This document shows positions 1 to 8,668 of a stretch of 64,000 nt of DNA, in pieces. The position numbers and the translations under genes are program-made. Under the pieces are notes generated by a model. The model saw only the letters and a program-made list of their open reading frames with translations, did not search any database and was not told the DNA's origin. The stretch lies in assembly GCF_011369485.1 (NCBI RefSeq), contig NZ_VXCA01000035.1, forward strand, positions 52,362-116,361, given 5' to 3'. Position 1 is the stretch's first letter. Every line of letters begins with the position of its first letter. The DNA is from Pseudomonas atagonensis. GTDB taxonomy: Bacteria > Pseudomonadota > Gammaproteobacteria > Pseudomonadales > Pseudomonadaceae.

Positions 1-357
1 ACGTATTGGAGCTGTGAACCAGCGTGTCCACAGCGCTTTGCAGATTTTCCATGAATGGGCAGACCTGAAGGCTAAAAAGGCACCAAAGCGGTTCGCGCGC
101 ACATTTCATGCACCAAATTGCGACCACACAGTCATCAGATGCAAGATCCGACGAACCGCTTTGGCGCACAAGGTCGATGTCCTGACACGAACCGGGATTA
201 TTTGAGTTAAGGTTTTCCTGCACGCACGCCCGGCAACGGCGCACACCGGACGGGCAACGCACCACGACACAGCAAAAGTTGTACCAGTCATTTGTACTGA
301 ACCTTCGCGCAAGGCTCATACTCGAACGCTTCAGACGTCACTTACGGAGATCCACCC
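1..357. other. Left-edge region without a recognisable gene
   Basis: I see no gene I can support here. The one open frame on the + strand (14-205, 63 codons) has no recognisable motif and no Shine-Dalgarno sequence, and its antisense frame is equally featureless. The last 60 bases should hold the promoter and ribosome binding site of the DUF883 gene at 358; a GGAGAT sits just before its ATG. Confidence 0.4.
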
Positions 358-672
358 ATGGCCAGCATCAAGGCAAAGACTGCTCAAGAAATCCTCATGA
401 ACGACTTCCAGACGCTGGTCGCCGATACCGAACGGTTGCTCGAGCACACCGCCACGCTGGCCGGCGATCAGGCCGATGAGTTGCGCGAACAGATCCACGA
501 CAGCCTGCTGCGTGCGCGCGAAACCCTGAAGCTGACCGAAGAAACCCTGCGCGACCGCGGTCAGGCAGCGGTCACCGCCACCGAGGACTATGTGTCGGCC
601 AACCCTTGGCAGTCCGTCGGCATCGCCGCCGGCGTCGGTTTCCTGATTGGCCTGCTGGCTACCCGGCGCTGA
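358..672 (+). CDS. DUF883 (ElaB/YqjD-type) membrane-anchored protein
   Basis: This 104-residue protein has a long charged helical N-terminal part (about residues 1-75) and a C-terminal hydrophobic segment rich in Gly and Ala (VGIAAGVGFLIGLLATRR). That is the layout of the ElaB/YgaM/YqjD (DUF883) family. In E. coli, YqjD is anchored in the inner membrane by this C-terminal segment and binds ribosomes in stationary phase; that role is only inferred here. The stop codon is 2 nt before the next ATG, and the next two genes are YqjE-like and YqjK-like, so the three form an operon matching E. coli yqjDEK. GGAGAT precedes the ATG. Confidence 0.85.
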   Translation: MASIKAKTAQEILMNDFQTLVADTERLLEHTATLAGDQADELREQIHDSLLRARETLKLTEETLRDRGQAAVTATEDYVSANPWQSVGIAAGVGFLIGLLATRR

Positions 673-674
673 TT

Positions 675-1061
675 ATGTCGATCGGTGAATCCGGCCCGAC
701 TGCGGGCACCGCCTCCTCCACGCGGCGCTTGGGCGCTGCTGTCCTTGGCTTGTTGCACAGTCACGTCGAATTGTTCGGCATCGAACTGCAAGAGCAGAAA
801 TCACGCACCGTCAGCCTGTTGCTGTTCGCCGGTCTGGCGCTGGTGTTTGCCCTGCTGTTGCTGGTCGGCCTGTCGACGCTGGTGTTGATCGTGTTTTGGG
901 ACACTTATCGCTTGCCTGCCATCATCGGCCTCTGCGTGTTCTACACCTTGGCCGCAGCGTTTTGCGGGTTGCGTCTCAAAGCGGCAATCTTCGATGAGTC
1001 TTCGCCTTTTCACGGCACGCTCGAAGAGCTGGCCAACGACCGGGAGCGCCTGCTGCCATGA
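675..1061 (+). CDS. Phage holin family protein (YqjE-like, DUF1469)
   Basis: A 128-residue protein with two strongly hydrophobic segments (about residues 47-75 and 82-102), and soluble N- and C-terminal ends. This is the pattern of the YqjE/DUF1469 'putative Actinobacterial holin-X' family. The family name does not imply lysis: these are chromosomal membrane proteins of unknown function found with YqjD. I chose the ATG at 675 because it lies 2 nt after the upstream stop; a longer in-frame reading would run deep into the upstream gene. The 3' end overlaps the next ATG by 4 nt (ATGA), suggesting translational coupling. Confidence 0.8.
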   Translation: MSIGESGPTAGTASSTRRLGAAVLGLLHSHVELFGIELQEQKSRTVSLLLFAGLALVFALLLLVGLSTLVLIVFWDTYRLPAIIGLCVFYTLAAAFCGLRLKAAIFDESSPFHGTLEELANDRERLLP

Positions 1062-1396
1062 GCCTGCCTGAACTGCCACACAACAGCTCGCGTCGGGAAA
1101 TGCGCAAGGCGTTGATCCGTCTTCGCATGGAAATGCACCGCCAGGAAATCCGTCACGAAGCCGGGCAAGTCCTGCAACCTCTGCAGCGAATGCGCGGCAT
1201 GACGCAAAACCTGCACGAAGGTTTCGGCATCAAGCACGCGCCGTTGTGGGGCGTGGCGGCCGTAACCCTCCTGGGTTTCATCACCGGCAAAGGCGCGAAG
1301 AGCGGCGGCGTCAGTGGTCTGACCCGATTGATCCGCCTGGGCACCAGTCTCGGGCCACTGATCAAACTGGTCATGCAGAGTTCCAGCAAACGCTGA
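1058..1396 (+). CDS. Conserved hypothetical protein, third gene of the yqjDE-like operon
   Basis: A 112-residue basic protein. The first 60 residues are rich in Arg, Met and Gln and probably helical. A short hydrophobic stretch follows (about 67-80, WGVAAVTLLGFITGKG), then a Gly/Ser-rich tail with another weakly hydrophobic segment. By position it matches the small third gene (YqjK-like) of yqjDEK operons, but sequence similarity is not obvious to me. The ATG overlaps the TGA of the holin-like gene (ATGA). No function can be assigned beyond a membrane-associated partner of its two upstream neighbours. Confidence 0.7.
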   Translation: MSLPELPHNSSRREMRKALIRLRMEMHRQEIRHEAGQVLQPLQRMRGMTQNLHEGFGIKHAPLWGVAAVTLLGFITGKGAKSGGVSGLTRLIRLGTSLGPLIKLVMQSSSKR

Positions 1397-1429
1397 GTGA
1401 CGCATCTGGCTACATTCTTGCAACAGCGG

Positions 1430-1463
1430 CGGGATGAATCTCTTAACCAGAGATTCAATCCCG
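1430..1463 (+). terminator. Stem-loop after the yqjDEK-like operon
   Basis: An inverted repeat forms a 14-bp stem with one bulged A: arms CGGGAT+GAATCTCT and AGAGATTC+ATCCCG, with loop TAACC. There is no T-run on either side, so it is not a classical intrinsic terminator. It could be an RNA processing or stability hairpin, or a protein-binding palindrome upstream of the EAL gene. Confidence 0.5.
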
Positions 1464-1518
1464 TGCGCCTACCCGGTCGGCGGGGTTCAACCAGAACAAG
1501 AACGACTAAGGAGGCCCC

Positions 1519-2682
1519 GTGATCGACGGGCAACCGCTCGCCTGCTTTCAGCCTTTCATCGATACCGCCACGGGACGTATTGCAGGCGTTGAAGCCTTAG
1601 GTCGCCTGCGTCAGGCCGACGGCCAACTGGCTTCGGTCGGGCCGCTGTTCGCCGACCCTCGCACACCGGCCATTGCCCTGCGCCGCCTCGATCGACAGAT
1701 TCGCGACAACGCGCTGAGCCGCCTGCATGAAGCCCCTGAAGACTGGTTTCTGAGCCTGAACATGTCGCCTCGCTGGATCAGTCGCCTGCGCGTCAATCAG
1801 GCTCTGCCCAGCCTCAAGCAACTGGCACGACACCATGTCGATCCGCAACGCATTGTGTTCGAGATCACCGAATTGGGTGGCAACATTCAGCGCTTGTCCG
1901 AAGTGGTCGCACGTTATCGCGAGGCGGGTGCTCGCATCGCCATTGATGACTTCGGTGCAGGCTATTCGCAGCTTGATCGGGTGCTGGCATTGCAGCCGGA
2001 CATCCTCAAACTCGACATGCGCCTGTTTCAGGCTGCGGCACTGGGCGGGCCGAGCAGCGATGTGGTCAAGGCGCTGGCGCAGATGGCCGAAAAAACCGGC
2101 TGCTGGATCATTGCCGAAGGGGTCGAAACCGAAGCGCAGCTGAATTTTGCGCTCGAATGCGGTTCGCGCTACGTGCAAGGATTTCTGTTCGCCCGCGCGC
2201 AAGAAGCGTTCTTTGCCACCGATGCCTTTGTGCCGCGCTTTGCCGAACTGCGCCAGCGCTACGTTCGGCAGAAGCTCGCCGAACGCGGGCGCTTGATGCA
2301 GATGCGCCAGCAACTGGGCGAATTGATGGCGATCCTGCAGAACTGGGCTCAGGCCCACGCGCCACTCAGCGCACTGCCGCAACTGGAAGCCTTTCCCTGG
2401 CTGCTGCGCTTTTACCAATGCGACCGTCACGGCACACAATTGACGCCCAATCTGGAATGGCGGCAAAACGGCTGGTTCGCCGATAACCGTTATCTGGGCC
2501 ACAACTGGTCGTGGCGTCCGTACTTCTATCACTTGCTGGCCGAGGGCTGGGAAGAGCGCCGCCTGACCCTGTCCAACACGTACCGCGACGCCACCAGCAA
2601 TCAGTACTGCCTGACGGCGGGGCAGTTTTTCGACAACGGTGAACGACTGCTACTGATCGACATTGATGCCGCCGGCCTGTAG
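1519..2682 (+). CDS. EAL-domain cyclic-di-GMP phosphodiesterase
   Basis: The N-terminal half (about residues 5-240) is an EAL domain with the catalytic set visible: EAL at about 23-25, LNMSP, FEITE, IDDFGAGYS, LKLDM, AEGVET and VQGF. It should therefore hydrolyse c-di-GMP to pGpG in the cytoplasm. A helical linker follows (about 250-290), then a C-terminal domain of about 100 residues rich in Trp and Tyr (GHNWSWRPYF, LLLIDID), which looks like a small Cache/PAS-type sensory fold without membrane segments. The start is GTG, with AAGGAGG 4 nt upstream. The gene stands alone. I do not know its ligand or a specific ortholog name. Confidence 0.85.
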   Translation: MIDGQPLACFQPFIDTATGRIAGVEALGRLRQADGQLASVGPLFADPRTPAIALRRLDRQIRDNALSRLHEAPEDWFLSLNMSPRWISRLRVNQALPSLKQLARHHVDPQRIVFEITELGGNIQRLSEVVARYREAGARIAIDDFGAGYSQLDRVLALQPDILKLDMRLFQAAALGGPSSDVVKALAQMAEKTGCWIIAEGVETEAQLNFALECGSRYVQGFLFARAQEAFFATDAFVPRFAELRQRYVRQKLAERGRLMQMRQQLGELMAILQNWAQAHAPLSALPQLEAFPWLLRFYQCDRHGTQLTPNLEWRQNGWFADNRYLGHNWSWRPYFYHLLAEGWEERRLTLSNTYRDATSNQYCLTAGQFFDNGERLLLIDIDAAGL

Positions 2683-2752
2683 TTCTGCTTGCAGGGGGCT
2701 GCGCGAACCCGGAAGCTAGGGTCATTCAGTCACCCGACGGAGAGAATCAGCC

Positions 2753-4081
2753 TTGGATTGGCAAACCCTGCTCAACCGCGAACGCCTCGGAAAGCCGCTG
2801 CACAGCCCGCAAGAACTCGGCCGCAGCCCGTTCCACAAAGACCACGACCGCATCATTTTCTCCGGCGCATTCCGTCGACTGGGGCGCAAGACCCAGGTCC
2901 ATCCGGTCACCAGCAACGATCACATTCACACGCGCCTGACCCACTCGCTGGAAGTGAGTTGCGTGGGCCGTTCGCTGGGCATGCGCGTCGGGGAAACCCT
3001 GCGCAGCGCGCTGCCCGAATGGTGCGATCCCAGTGACTTGGGCATGGTGGTGCAATCGGCCTGCCTGGCGCATGACATCGGTAACCCGCCGTTCGGTCAT
3101 TCCGGCGAAGACGCGATCCGCCACTGGTTTCAACAAGCGGCCGGGCGTGGCTGGCTGGACGGCATGAGCGAGGCCGAGCGCGGCGACTTCCTGAACTTTG
3201 AAGGCAATGCTCAGGGTTTCCGGGTACTCACCCAACTGGAATATCACCAGTTCGATGGCGGCACACGCCTGACCTACGCGACCCTCGGCACTTACTTGAA
3301 GTATCCGTGGACGGCGCGCCACGCCGACTCCCTTGGTTACAAGAAACACAAGTTCGGCTGCTACCAGAGCGAACTGCCGCTGCTTGAACAAATCGCCCAC
3401 AAACTCGGCCTGCCTCAGTTGGAAGACCAACGCTGGGCGCGTCATCCGTTGGTCTATCTGATGGAGGCCGCCGACGACATTTGCTACGCGTTGATCGATC
3501 TGGAAGACGGTCTGGAAATGGAGTTGCTGGAGTACGCCGAAGTCGAGTCGCTGCTGCTCGGTCTGGTCGGTGACGACCTGCCGGAAACCTATCGGCAACT
3601 CGGCCCGCAGGACTCGCGTCGACGCAAACTGGCGATTCTGCGCGGCAAGGCCATCGAGCATTTGACCAACGCCGCGGCGCGGGCATTTGTCGAACAGCAG
3701 GACGCGCTGCTCGCCGGCACTCTGCACGGTGATCTGGTGGAGCACATGCACGGCCCGGCCAAACGCTGCGTGCTGAATGCCAAAGACATCGCCCGTAAAA
3801 AGATCTTTCAGGATAAACGCAAGACGTTGCATGAAATCGGCGCTTACACCACGCTGGAAATCCTCCTCAACTCGTTCTGCGGCGCCGCCCTGGAACAGCA
3901 CAACGGACGTACGCCGTCGTTCAAGAGCCGGCGCATTCTCGATTTGCTGGGCAATAATGCGCCGGATCCGCAAGGCTCTCTGCACACGTCATTCCTGCGC
4001 ATGATCGACTTCATCGCGGGTATGACCGACAGCTACGCCAGCGACATGGCCCTGGAAATGACGGGCCGCTCCAGCCATTGA
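2753..4081 (+). CDS. dgt: Deoxyguanosinetriphosphate triphosphohydrolase (dGTPase-like)
   Basis: This 442-residue HD-superfamily protein hydrolyses dNTPs, classically dGTP, to the deoxynucleoside and triphosphate, so it acts on dNTP pool balance in the cytosol. Visible metal-site motifs are HIHTRLTHSLEV (about residues 62-73) and the paired His-Asp in AHDIGNPPFGH (about 110-120), with YLMEAADDICYALID further on. The length matches the dGTPase type 2 family of Pseudomonas. The start is an unusual TTG at 2753, supported by GGAGAG 8 nt upstream and by the family N-terminus. I see no in-frame ATG nearby that would preserve the conserved GRSPFHKDHDRI segment. Confidence 0.92.
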   Translation: MDWQTLLNRERLGKPLHSPQELGRSPFHKDHDRIIFSGAFRRLGRKTQVHPVTSNDHIHTRLTHSLEVSCVGRSLGMRVGETLRSALPEWCDPSDLGMVVQSACLAHDIGNPPFGHSGEDAIRHWFQQAAGRGWLDGMSEAERGDFLNFEGNAQGFRVLTQLEYHQFDGGTRLTYATLGTYLKYPWTARHADSLGYKKHKFGCYQSELPLLEQIAHKLGLPQLEDQRWARHPLVYLMEAADDICYALIDLEDGLEMELLEYAEVESLLLGLVGDDLPETYRQLGPQDSRRRKLAILRGKAIEHLTNAAARAFVEQQDALLAGTLHGDLVEHMHGPAKRCVLNAKDIARKKIFQDKRKTLHEIGAYTTLEILLNSFCGAALEQHNGRTPSFKSRRILDLLGNNAPDPQGSLHTSFLRMIDFIAGMTDSYASDMALEMTGRSSH

Positions 4082-4089
4082 GCCACAGT

Positions 4090-4118
4090 GTTGTACCGGC
4101 GATTGCCGTCGGTACAAC
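4090..4118 (+). terminator. Hairpin downstream of dgt
   Basis: A perfect 9-bp inverted repeat, GTTGTACCG and CGGTACAAC, is separated by 11 nt and begins 9 nt after the dgt stop. No T-run follows, so termination would be weak or factor-dependent. Confidence 0.45.
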
Positions 4119-4340
4119 GCCTGCCCCTCCCCGACATCCCGCCTGACGTTATTAATGACTTAATAACAACTAATTAAAAAACTTGTCTTGCTTACGTGTG
4201 AACCGCCTCTCTCGTGGTCACTTTCTCTTTTACTTGTAGGATTAATCCTATATTGCCGCTAGAGCCAAGTCAGTCCATGCGACCGCTCAGTCATCTGAGC
4301 TAAGGTGCGCCCTTTATTCGCGCTTGTATGGGATTTGATC
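4119..4340 (+). promoter_or_regulatory. AT-rich upstream region of the BvgA/S-like operon
   Basis: About 220 bp with a markedly A+T-rich stretch at roughly 4148-4260 (for example ATTAATGACTTAATAACAAC), standing out from the GC-rich surroundings. It is a good candidate for the promoter of the two-component operon and for MvaT/MvaU-type xenogeneic silencer binding. I could not single out one -35/-10 pair with confidence. Confidence 0.4.
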
Positions 4341-4967
4341 ATGAACTCCGTTTTTATCGTCGACGACCACCCGGTCATCCGTCTTGCCGTTCGAATGCTC
4401 CTGGAACATGAAGGATATAAAGTCATTGGCGAGACGGATAACGGGGTCGATGCCATGCAAATGGTTCGAGAGTGCATGCCCGATCTGATCATTCTCGACA
4501 TCAGCATTCCAAAGCTCGACGGTCTGGAGGTTCTGGCCCGTTTCAACGCCATGGGTTCCCCCATGAAAACCCTCGTCCTGACTGCACAATGCCCGACCCT
4601 GTTCGGGATTCGGTGCATGCAATCCGGTGCATCGGGTTATGTCTGCAAACAGGAAGACTTGAGTGAGCTGGTCAGCGCCATCAAGGCTGTGTTGTCCGGT
4701 TATAACTATTACCCGAGTCAGGCTTTGAACCCCGTTCGCAGTGATGACATTCGTTATGCCGAACTTGAACTATTCAAATCCGTCAATGACCGCGAATTAA
4801 TGGTATTGCAACTTTTTGCTCAAGGCCGCACCAACAAGGAAATAGCCAAGGGTATGTTTCTGAGCAATAAGACTGTCAGCACTTATAAAAAACGCCTGAT
4901 GCAAAAACTTAAAGCCAGATCCCTTGTTGAACTGATTGAAATGGCCAAACGCAACGCACTCGTGTGA
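4341..4967 (+). CDS. LuxR/NarL-family response regulator (BvgA/EvgA-like)
   Basis: A 208-residue response regulator. The receiver domain (about 1-120) has the acidic pair in FIVDDHPVIR, the phosphoacceptor Asp in LIILDISIPKLDG (about D54), the conserved Thr in LVLTAQ and Lys in VCKQED. The C-terminal LuxR helix-turn-helix (about 145-205) contains LFAQGRTNKEIAKGMFLS followed by KTVSTYKKRLMQKL. It should bind DNA when phosphorylated by the adjacent hybrid kinase. The ATG at 4341 begins exactly at the receiver; a longer upstream frame exists but has no family support. Its stop overlaps the kinase GTG start (GTGA), so the two are co-translated. Confidence 0.9.
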   Translation: MNSVFIVDDHPVIRLAVRMLLEHEGYKVIGETDNGVDAMQMVRECMPDLIILDISIPKLDGLEVLARFNAMGSPMKTLVLTAQCPTLFGIRCMQSGASGYVCKQEDLSELVSAIKAVLSGYNYYPSQALNPVRSDDIRYAELELFKSVNDRELMVLQLFAQGRTNKEIAKGMFLSNKTVSTYKKRLMQKLKARSLVELIEMAKRNALV

Positions 4968-7900
4968 GAACTGCCATGTCGAGCCGCTTGAAGGACTTCC
5001 TGACTGTTCTGGGTTTTGCCCTCGTCCTGAGTGCCCAGACGTCTACCGCATCGGATGTCCCGCGCAGTTATTCCCTGCTGGGGCGTTCCGCTGGAATTTC
5101 GGTGCCGGTGACGTTTGATGCGGCGCAAAGGCACTGGCTGCAATCGCGCAGCGAACTGGTGCTGGGAGCCTCCGCCCCCGATTATCCGCCGTTCGACATG
5201 ACCGTCAGCGGTCGCGATTACGAAGGCTTGACCGCCGACTACGCTGAACTCCTCAGTCGGGCCACCGGGTTGCCGGTCAAGGTTCAACGTTTTCCCTCTC
5301 GAGACTCGGCCGTACAGGCGCTGGTCGACGGCGAAGTGGATCTGCTCGGAACGGCCAACGGCTTCGAAGCCAGTAATCAACAAGTGCTGTTGTCCCGGCC
5401 ATACGCAATCGATCAGCCAGTCCTTGTCACCCGCGATGGTGAAACGCGCTCACTGAGCAACGGCCTGGCGGGGCTGCGATTGAGCATGGTCTATCACTAC
5501 CTGCCGCTGGACGAAGTCAAGGCGCTGTATCCCAAAGCCCTGATTACCTCATACCCGTCCTACCAGAATGCGATCAATGCGGTTGCGTTCGATCAGGCCG
5601 ACGTATTTCTCGGCGACACCATTTCCACGCACTACATGATCAACAAGGGTTACCTGAACAACATTCGCATGGCCAATTTCGGTAAACACGAAGCCCACGG
5701 CTTCAGCTTTGCGGTCAATCGCGACAACGCGCCACTGCTCGACATCCTCAATACCGTGCTCGCCGCAGTCCCCGGCAGTGAACGCGACACCATTGCCAAA
5801 CGCTGGAGCGCCGGCAGCGATCTGTTGCTGACCGATCAGAAGCTGCAATTGACCCATCGCGAAGAAGACTGGCTCAAACAACATCCGGTCGTGCGCGTGG
5901 TGGTCAATGAAGCTTTTGCGCCACTGACGTTTTTCGACAGCAACGGCAACTTTCGCGGCATCAGTGCCGACTTGCTGGAAATCATCCGCCTGCGTACCGG
6001 ACTGCGCTTCGACATCATCCGTAGCCGTGACGACGCGGAAATGGTCGAGAAGGTCGACACGGGTCAAGCCGACCTCATCGCCGCTTTATTGCCCAGTACG
6101 CAACGCGAGGCATCGCTGAACTTCAGTCGCCCCTATCTCGAGAATTCATATGTGCTGCTGACGCAAAAGAGCGCGGACAGCCCCACGCATCTCGGGCAAC
6201 TCAAGGGCAAGTCACTGGCGATTGCCCACGGCAGCCCGATGGTCGAGTACCTGCGTCGCGAGTTTCCACGCATTCAACTGATCGAAACCCCGGACACCTT
6301 CAGTGCCGTAAGCCTGCTCGCCGAAAACCGTGCAGACGGGGCGGTCAACTCTCTGGTGATCGCCAACTACTTCATCTCTTCGCGGATCTTCGAGCACCCG
6401 CTGCAAATCACCAACACGATTGGCACGGGTCAGGCGGCCTTTTCCCTGGCAACCGCCCGAAACAACACCGAACTGGCCTCGATCATCGACAAAGCCCTAC
6501 TGAGCATCGCCCCGGAAGAGCTGGGCATCATCAATGGGCGCTGGCGAGGTTATTCGACGGAATCGCAAAACACCTGGCACCGCTACCAGCGACTGTTCTA
6601 TCAGGTGGTGTTCGCAGTCTGCGTGCTTCTGCTGCTGTCACTGGCCTGGAACGCCTATATGCGTCGGCAGATCAAGCAGCGTCAGGCCGCCGAGCGAGCG
6701 TTGAACGATCAGTTCGAATTCATGCGCTCGCTGGTCAACGGCACGCCGCACCCCATTTATGTCCGCGACTGCAAAGGTTTGCTGCAGAGCTGCAACGACA
6801 GTTATCTCGAAGCGTTCAACGCCAGACGCGAGGACGTCATCGGCAAAAGTGTCATGCAGGGTGCGCTGACCAATGCCTTCGAAGCCCAGACATTTCAAGC
6901 GGATTACCAGCGCGTGGTGGCCGAGGGTAAACCGTTGGTTCTGGACCGACCGCTGCAAATCGGTCATCGCAAACTGACGATCTACCACTGGATCCTGCCC
7001 TACCGCGATTCCAGCGGTGACGTTCAAGGCATCATTGGCGGCTGGATCGACATCAGCGAACGTCGCCAATTGTTCGATGAACTGTGCTCGGCCAAGGAGC
7101 GTGCCGACGATGCCAATCGCGCCAAAAGCACTTTTCTGGCAACCATGAGCCACGAAATCCGCACCCCGATGAATGCCGTGATCGGCCTGCTCGAACTGAC
7201 CCTCAAGCGCATGAGCCAGAATCATCCGGATCGCTCCTCCATCGACACGGCCTACCATTCGGCCAAGGATCTGCTGGACCTGATTGGCGACATTCTCGAT
7301 ATCGCACGCATCGAATCGGGGCACATGACGCTCAGCCCGCAACGGGTCAGTCTGGTCGGGACGGTCACCGCCGTGACACGGATTTTCGAAGGGCTGGCGC
7401 GGCAGAAAAACCTCGATCTGCAGTTGATCCTCAACCCTCCCGGGCTGGCAGTCGATGTTTGCCTCGATCCGCTGAGGTTCAAGCAGATCCTCTCCAACCT
7501 GATCAGCAACGCCATCAAGTTCACGGTTCAGGGTCGGGTGCGGATAACCCTTGAACTGCTCGACACCAAGGTTGCACACCGCTCAATCATTCAGTTGACG
7601 GTGCAGGACAGTGGCGTTGGCATCAATGCCGAGGATCAGCAACGCCTGTTCAAGCCCTTCGCCCAAGCGGACAACAGCAGCCAGCAACCCCGTAGCGGCG
7701 CGGGTTTGGGCTTGGTGATAAGCCGCAGTCTGTGCGAGATGATGGGCGGACAGTTGCAGTTGAGCAGTCAACTGGGCATTGGCACACAAGTGGCTGTGTC
7801 GTTGCCGGTCGAGACCCTGCCGGCAGAAGTCATCCCGCAGAAAAGCGAGCCTTTGATCGAGAAATCTTCCATAAAACTGCGGGTTCTGGTGGTTGACGAT

Positions 7901-8620
7901 CACCCGGCCAATCGCCTGCTGATGTGTCAGCAACTGGAGTTCCTCGGCCATGATTTCTGCATTGCCGAAGAGGGCCTGCATGGGTTCGAGCTGTGGAAAA
8001 GCGGACGCTTCGATCTCGTGGTCGCCGACTGCAACATGCCCTTGATGAACGGCTATGACCTGACCCGGGCCATCCGTCGACACGAACAACAGACCCGACA
8101 AGCGCCCTGCACGGTTCTGGGCTTCACCGCCAATGCGCAACCCGAAGAGGTCGAGCGCTGCAAACAGGCGGGCATGAACGATTGCCTGTTCAAACCGTTG
8201 TCCCTGAGCGTGCTGAGCCAGTGGGTCAACAGTGTCAAACCGTCGTCCACTGCGGCGGTGTTCAATCTGCATGGACTCAACGCGCTGACCGGAGCCAGCC
8301 CGGTACAGACGCAAAGACTGCTGGCCGAACTGCTCAAAAGTAACCGCACCGATCGTCTAGAACTGATGTCGCTGAAGCCTTTCACCGATCATCAGGCGCT
8401 GGCCGACGTCGCCCACAAAATCAAAGGCGCGGCGCGCATCGCTCAGGCCACGCGGGTGATCGAATGCTGCGATGCGCTTGAACAGGCCTGCCAGCAGGCG
8501 TTATCTGCAGATTTGCTGACCCGGCATTGTGAAGCGGGCAATCTGGCCATGCTCGAACTGGAGCAGGCATTGCAGCAACAAATGACCGAAGTCGGGCAAG
8601 GCAGATTGGGCGAGCCTTAA
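4964..8620 (+). CDS. BvgS/EvgS-type hybrid sensor histidine kinase
   Basis: A 1218-residue inner-membrane sensor. Order of parts: signal-type N-terminus; two tandem periplasmic binding domains (about 50-270 and 300-525, each starting like a type 3 solute-binding protein); a membrane segment (about 543-565); PAS (about 584-700); HisKA with MSHEIRTPMNAVIG; HATPase with N box LISNAIKF and GLGLVISRSLC; receiver (about 976-1090, phosphoacceptor D in VVADCNMP); and C-terminal Hpt (His in VAHKIKG, about 1149). This is the full BvgS/EvgS phosphorelay, which would pass phosphate to the regulator encoded just upstream. The start is GTG 4964 overlapping the upstream stop, or ATG 4976. The ligand is unknown. 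Confidence 0.9.
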   Translation: MRTAMSSRLKDFLTVLGFALVLSAQTSTASDVPRSYSLLGRSAGISVPVTFDAAQRHWLQSRSELVLGASAPDYPPFDMTVSGRDYEGLTADYAELLSRATGLPVKVQRFPSRDSAVQALVDGEVDLLGTANGFEASNQQVLLSRPYAIDQPVLVTRDGETRSLSNGLAGLRLSMVYHYLPLDEVKALYPKALITSYPSYQNAINAVAFDQADVFLGDTISTHYMINKGYLNNIRMANFGKHEAHGFSFAVNRDNAPLLDILNTVLAAVPGSERDTIAKRWSAGSDLLLTDQKLQLTHREEDWLKQHPVVRVVVNEAFAPLTFFDSNGNFRGISADLLEIIRLRTGLRFDIIRSRDDAEMVEKVDTGQADLIAALLPSTQREASLNFSRPYLENSYVLLTQKSADSPTHLGQLKGKSLAIAHGSPMVEYLRREFPRIQLIETPDTFSAVSLLAENRADGAVNSLVIANYFISSRIFEHPLQITNTIGTGQAAFSLATARNNTELASIIDKALLSIAPEELGIINGRWRGYSTESQNTWHRYQRLFYQVVFAVCVLLLLSLAWNAYMRRQIKQRQAAERALNDQFEFMRSLVNGTPHPIYVRDCKGLLQSCNDSYLEAFNARREDVIGKSVMQGALTNAFEAQTFQADYQRVVAEGKPLVLDRPLQIGHRKLTIYHWILPYRDSSGDVQGIIGGWIDISERRQLFDELCSAKERADDANRAKSTFLATMSHEIRTPMNAVIGLLELTLKRMSQNHPDRSSIDTAYHSAKDLLDLIGDILDIARIESGHMTLSPQRVSLVGTVTAVTRIFEGLARQKNLDLQLILNPPGLAVDVCLDPLRFKQILSNLISNAIKFTVQGRVRITLELLDTKVAHRSIIQLTVQDSGVGINAEDQQRLFKPFAQADNSSQQPRSGAGLGLVISRSLCEMMGGQLQLSSQLGIGTQVAVSLPVETLPAEVIPQKSEPLIEKSSIKLRVLVVDDHPANRLLMCQQLEFLGHDFCIAEEGLHGFELWKSGRFDLVVADCNMPLMNGYDLTRAIRRHEQQTRQAPCTVLGFTANAQPEEVERCKQAGMNDCLFKPLSLSVLSQWVNSVKPSSTAAVFNLHGLNALTGASPVQTQRLLAELLKSNRTDRLELMSLKPFTDHQALADVAHKIKGAARIAQATRVIECCDALEQACQQALSADLLTRHCEAGNLAMLELEQALQQQMTEVGQGRLGEP

Positions 8621-8668
8621 CTATGCTTGGGCGCTGAGCAGTGAGTTAATCATTATGGAGAGTCAGCA

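Noticed and set aside
14..205. Possible small gene at the left edge
   Set aside because: No ribosome binding site, no family resemblance, and an equally open antisense frame.
2747..3985. Minus-strand frame opposite dgt
   Set aside because: It lies inside the dGTPase gene with no motif or ribosome binding site.
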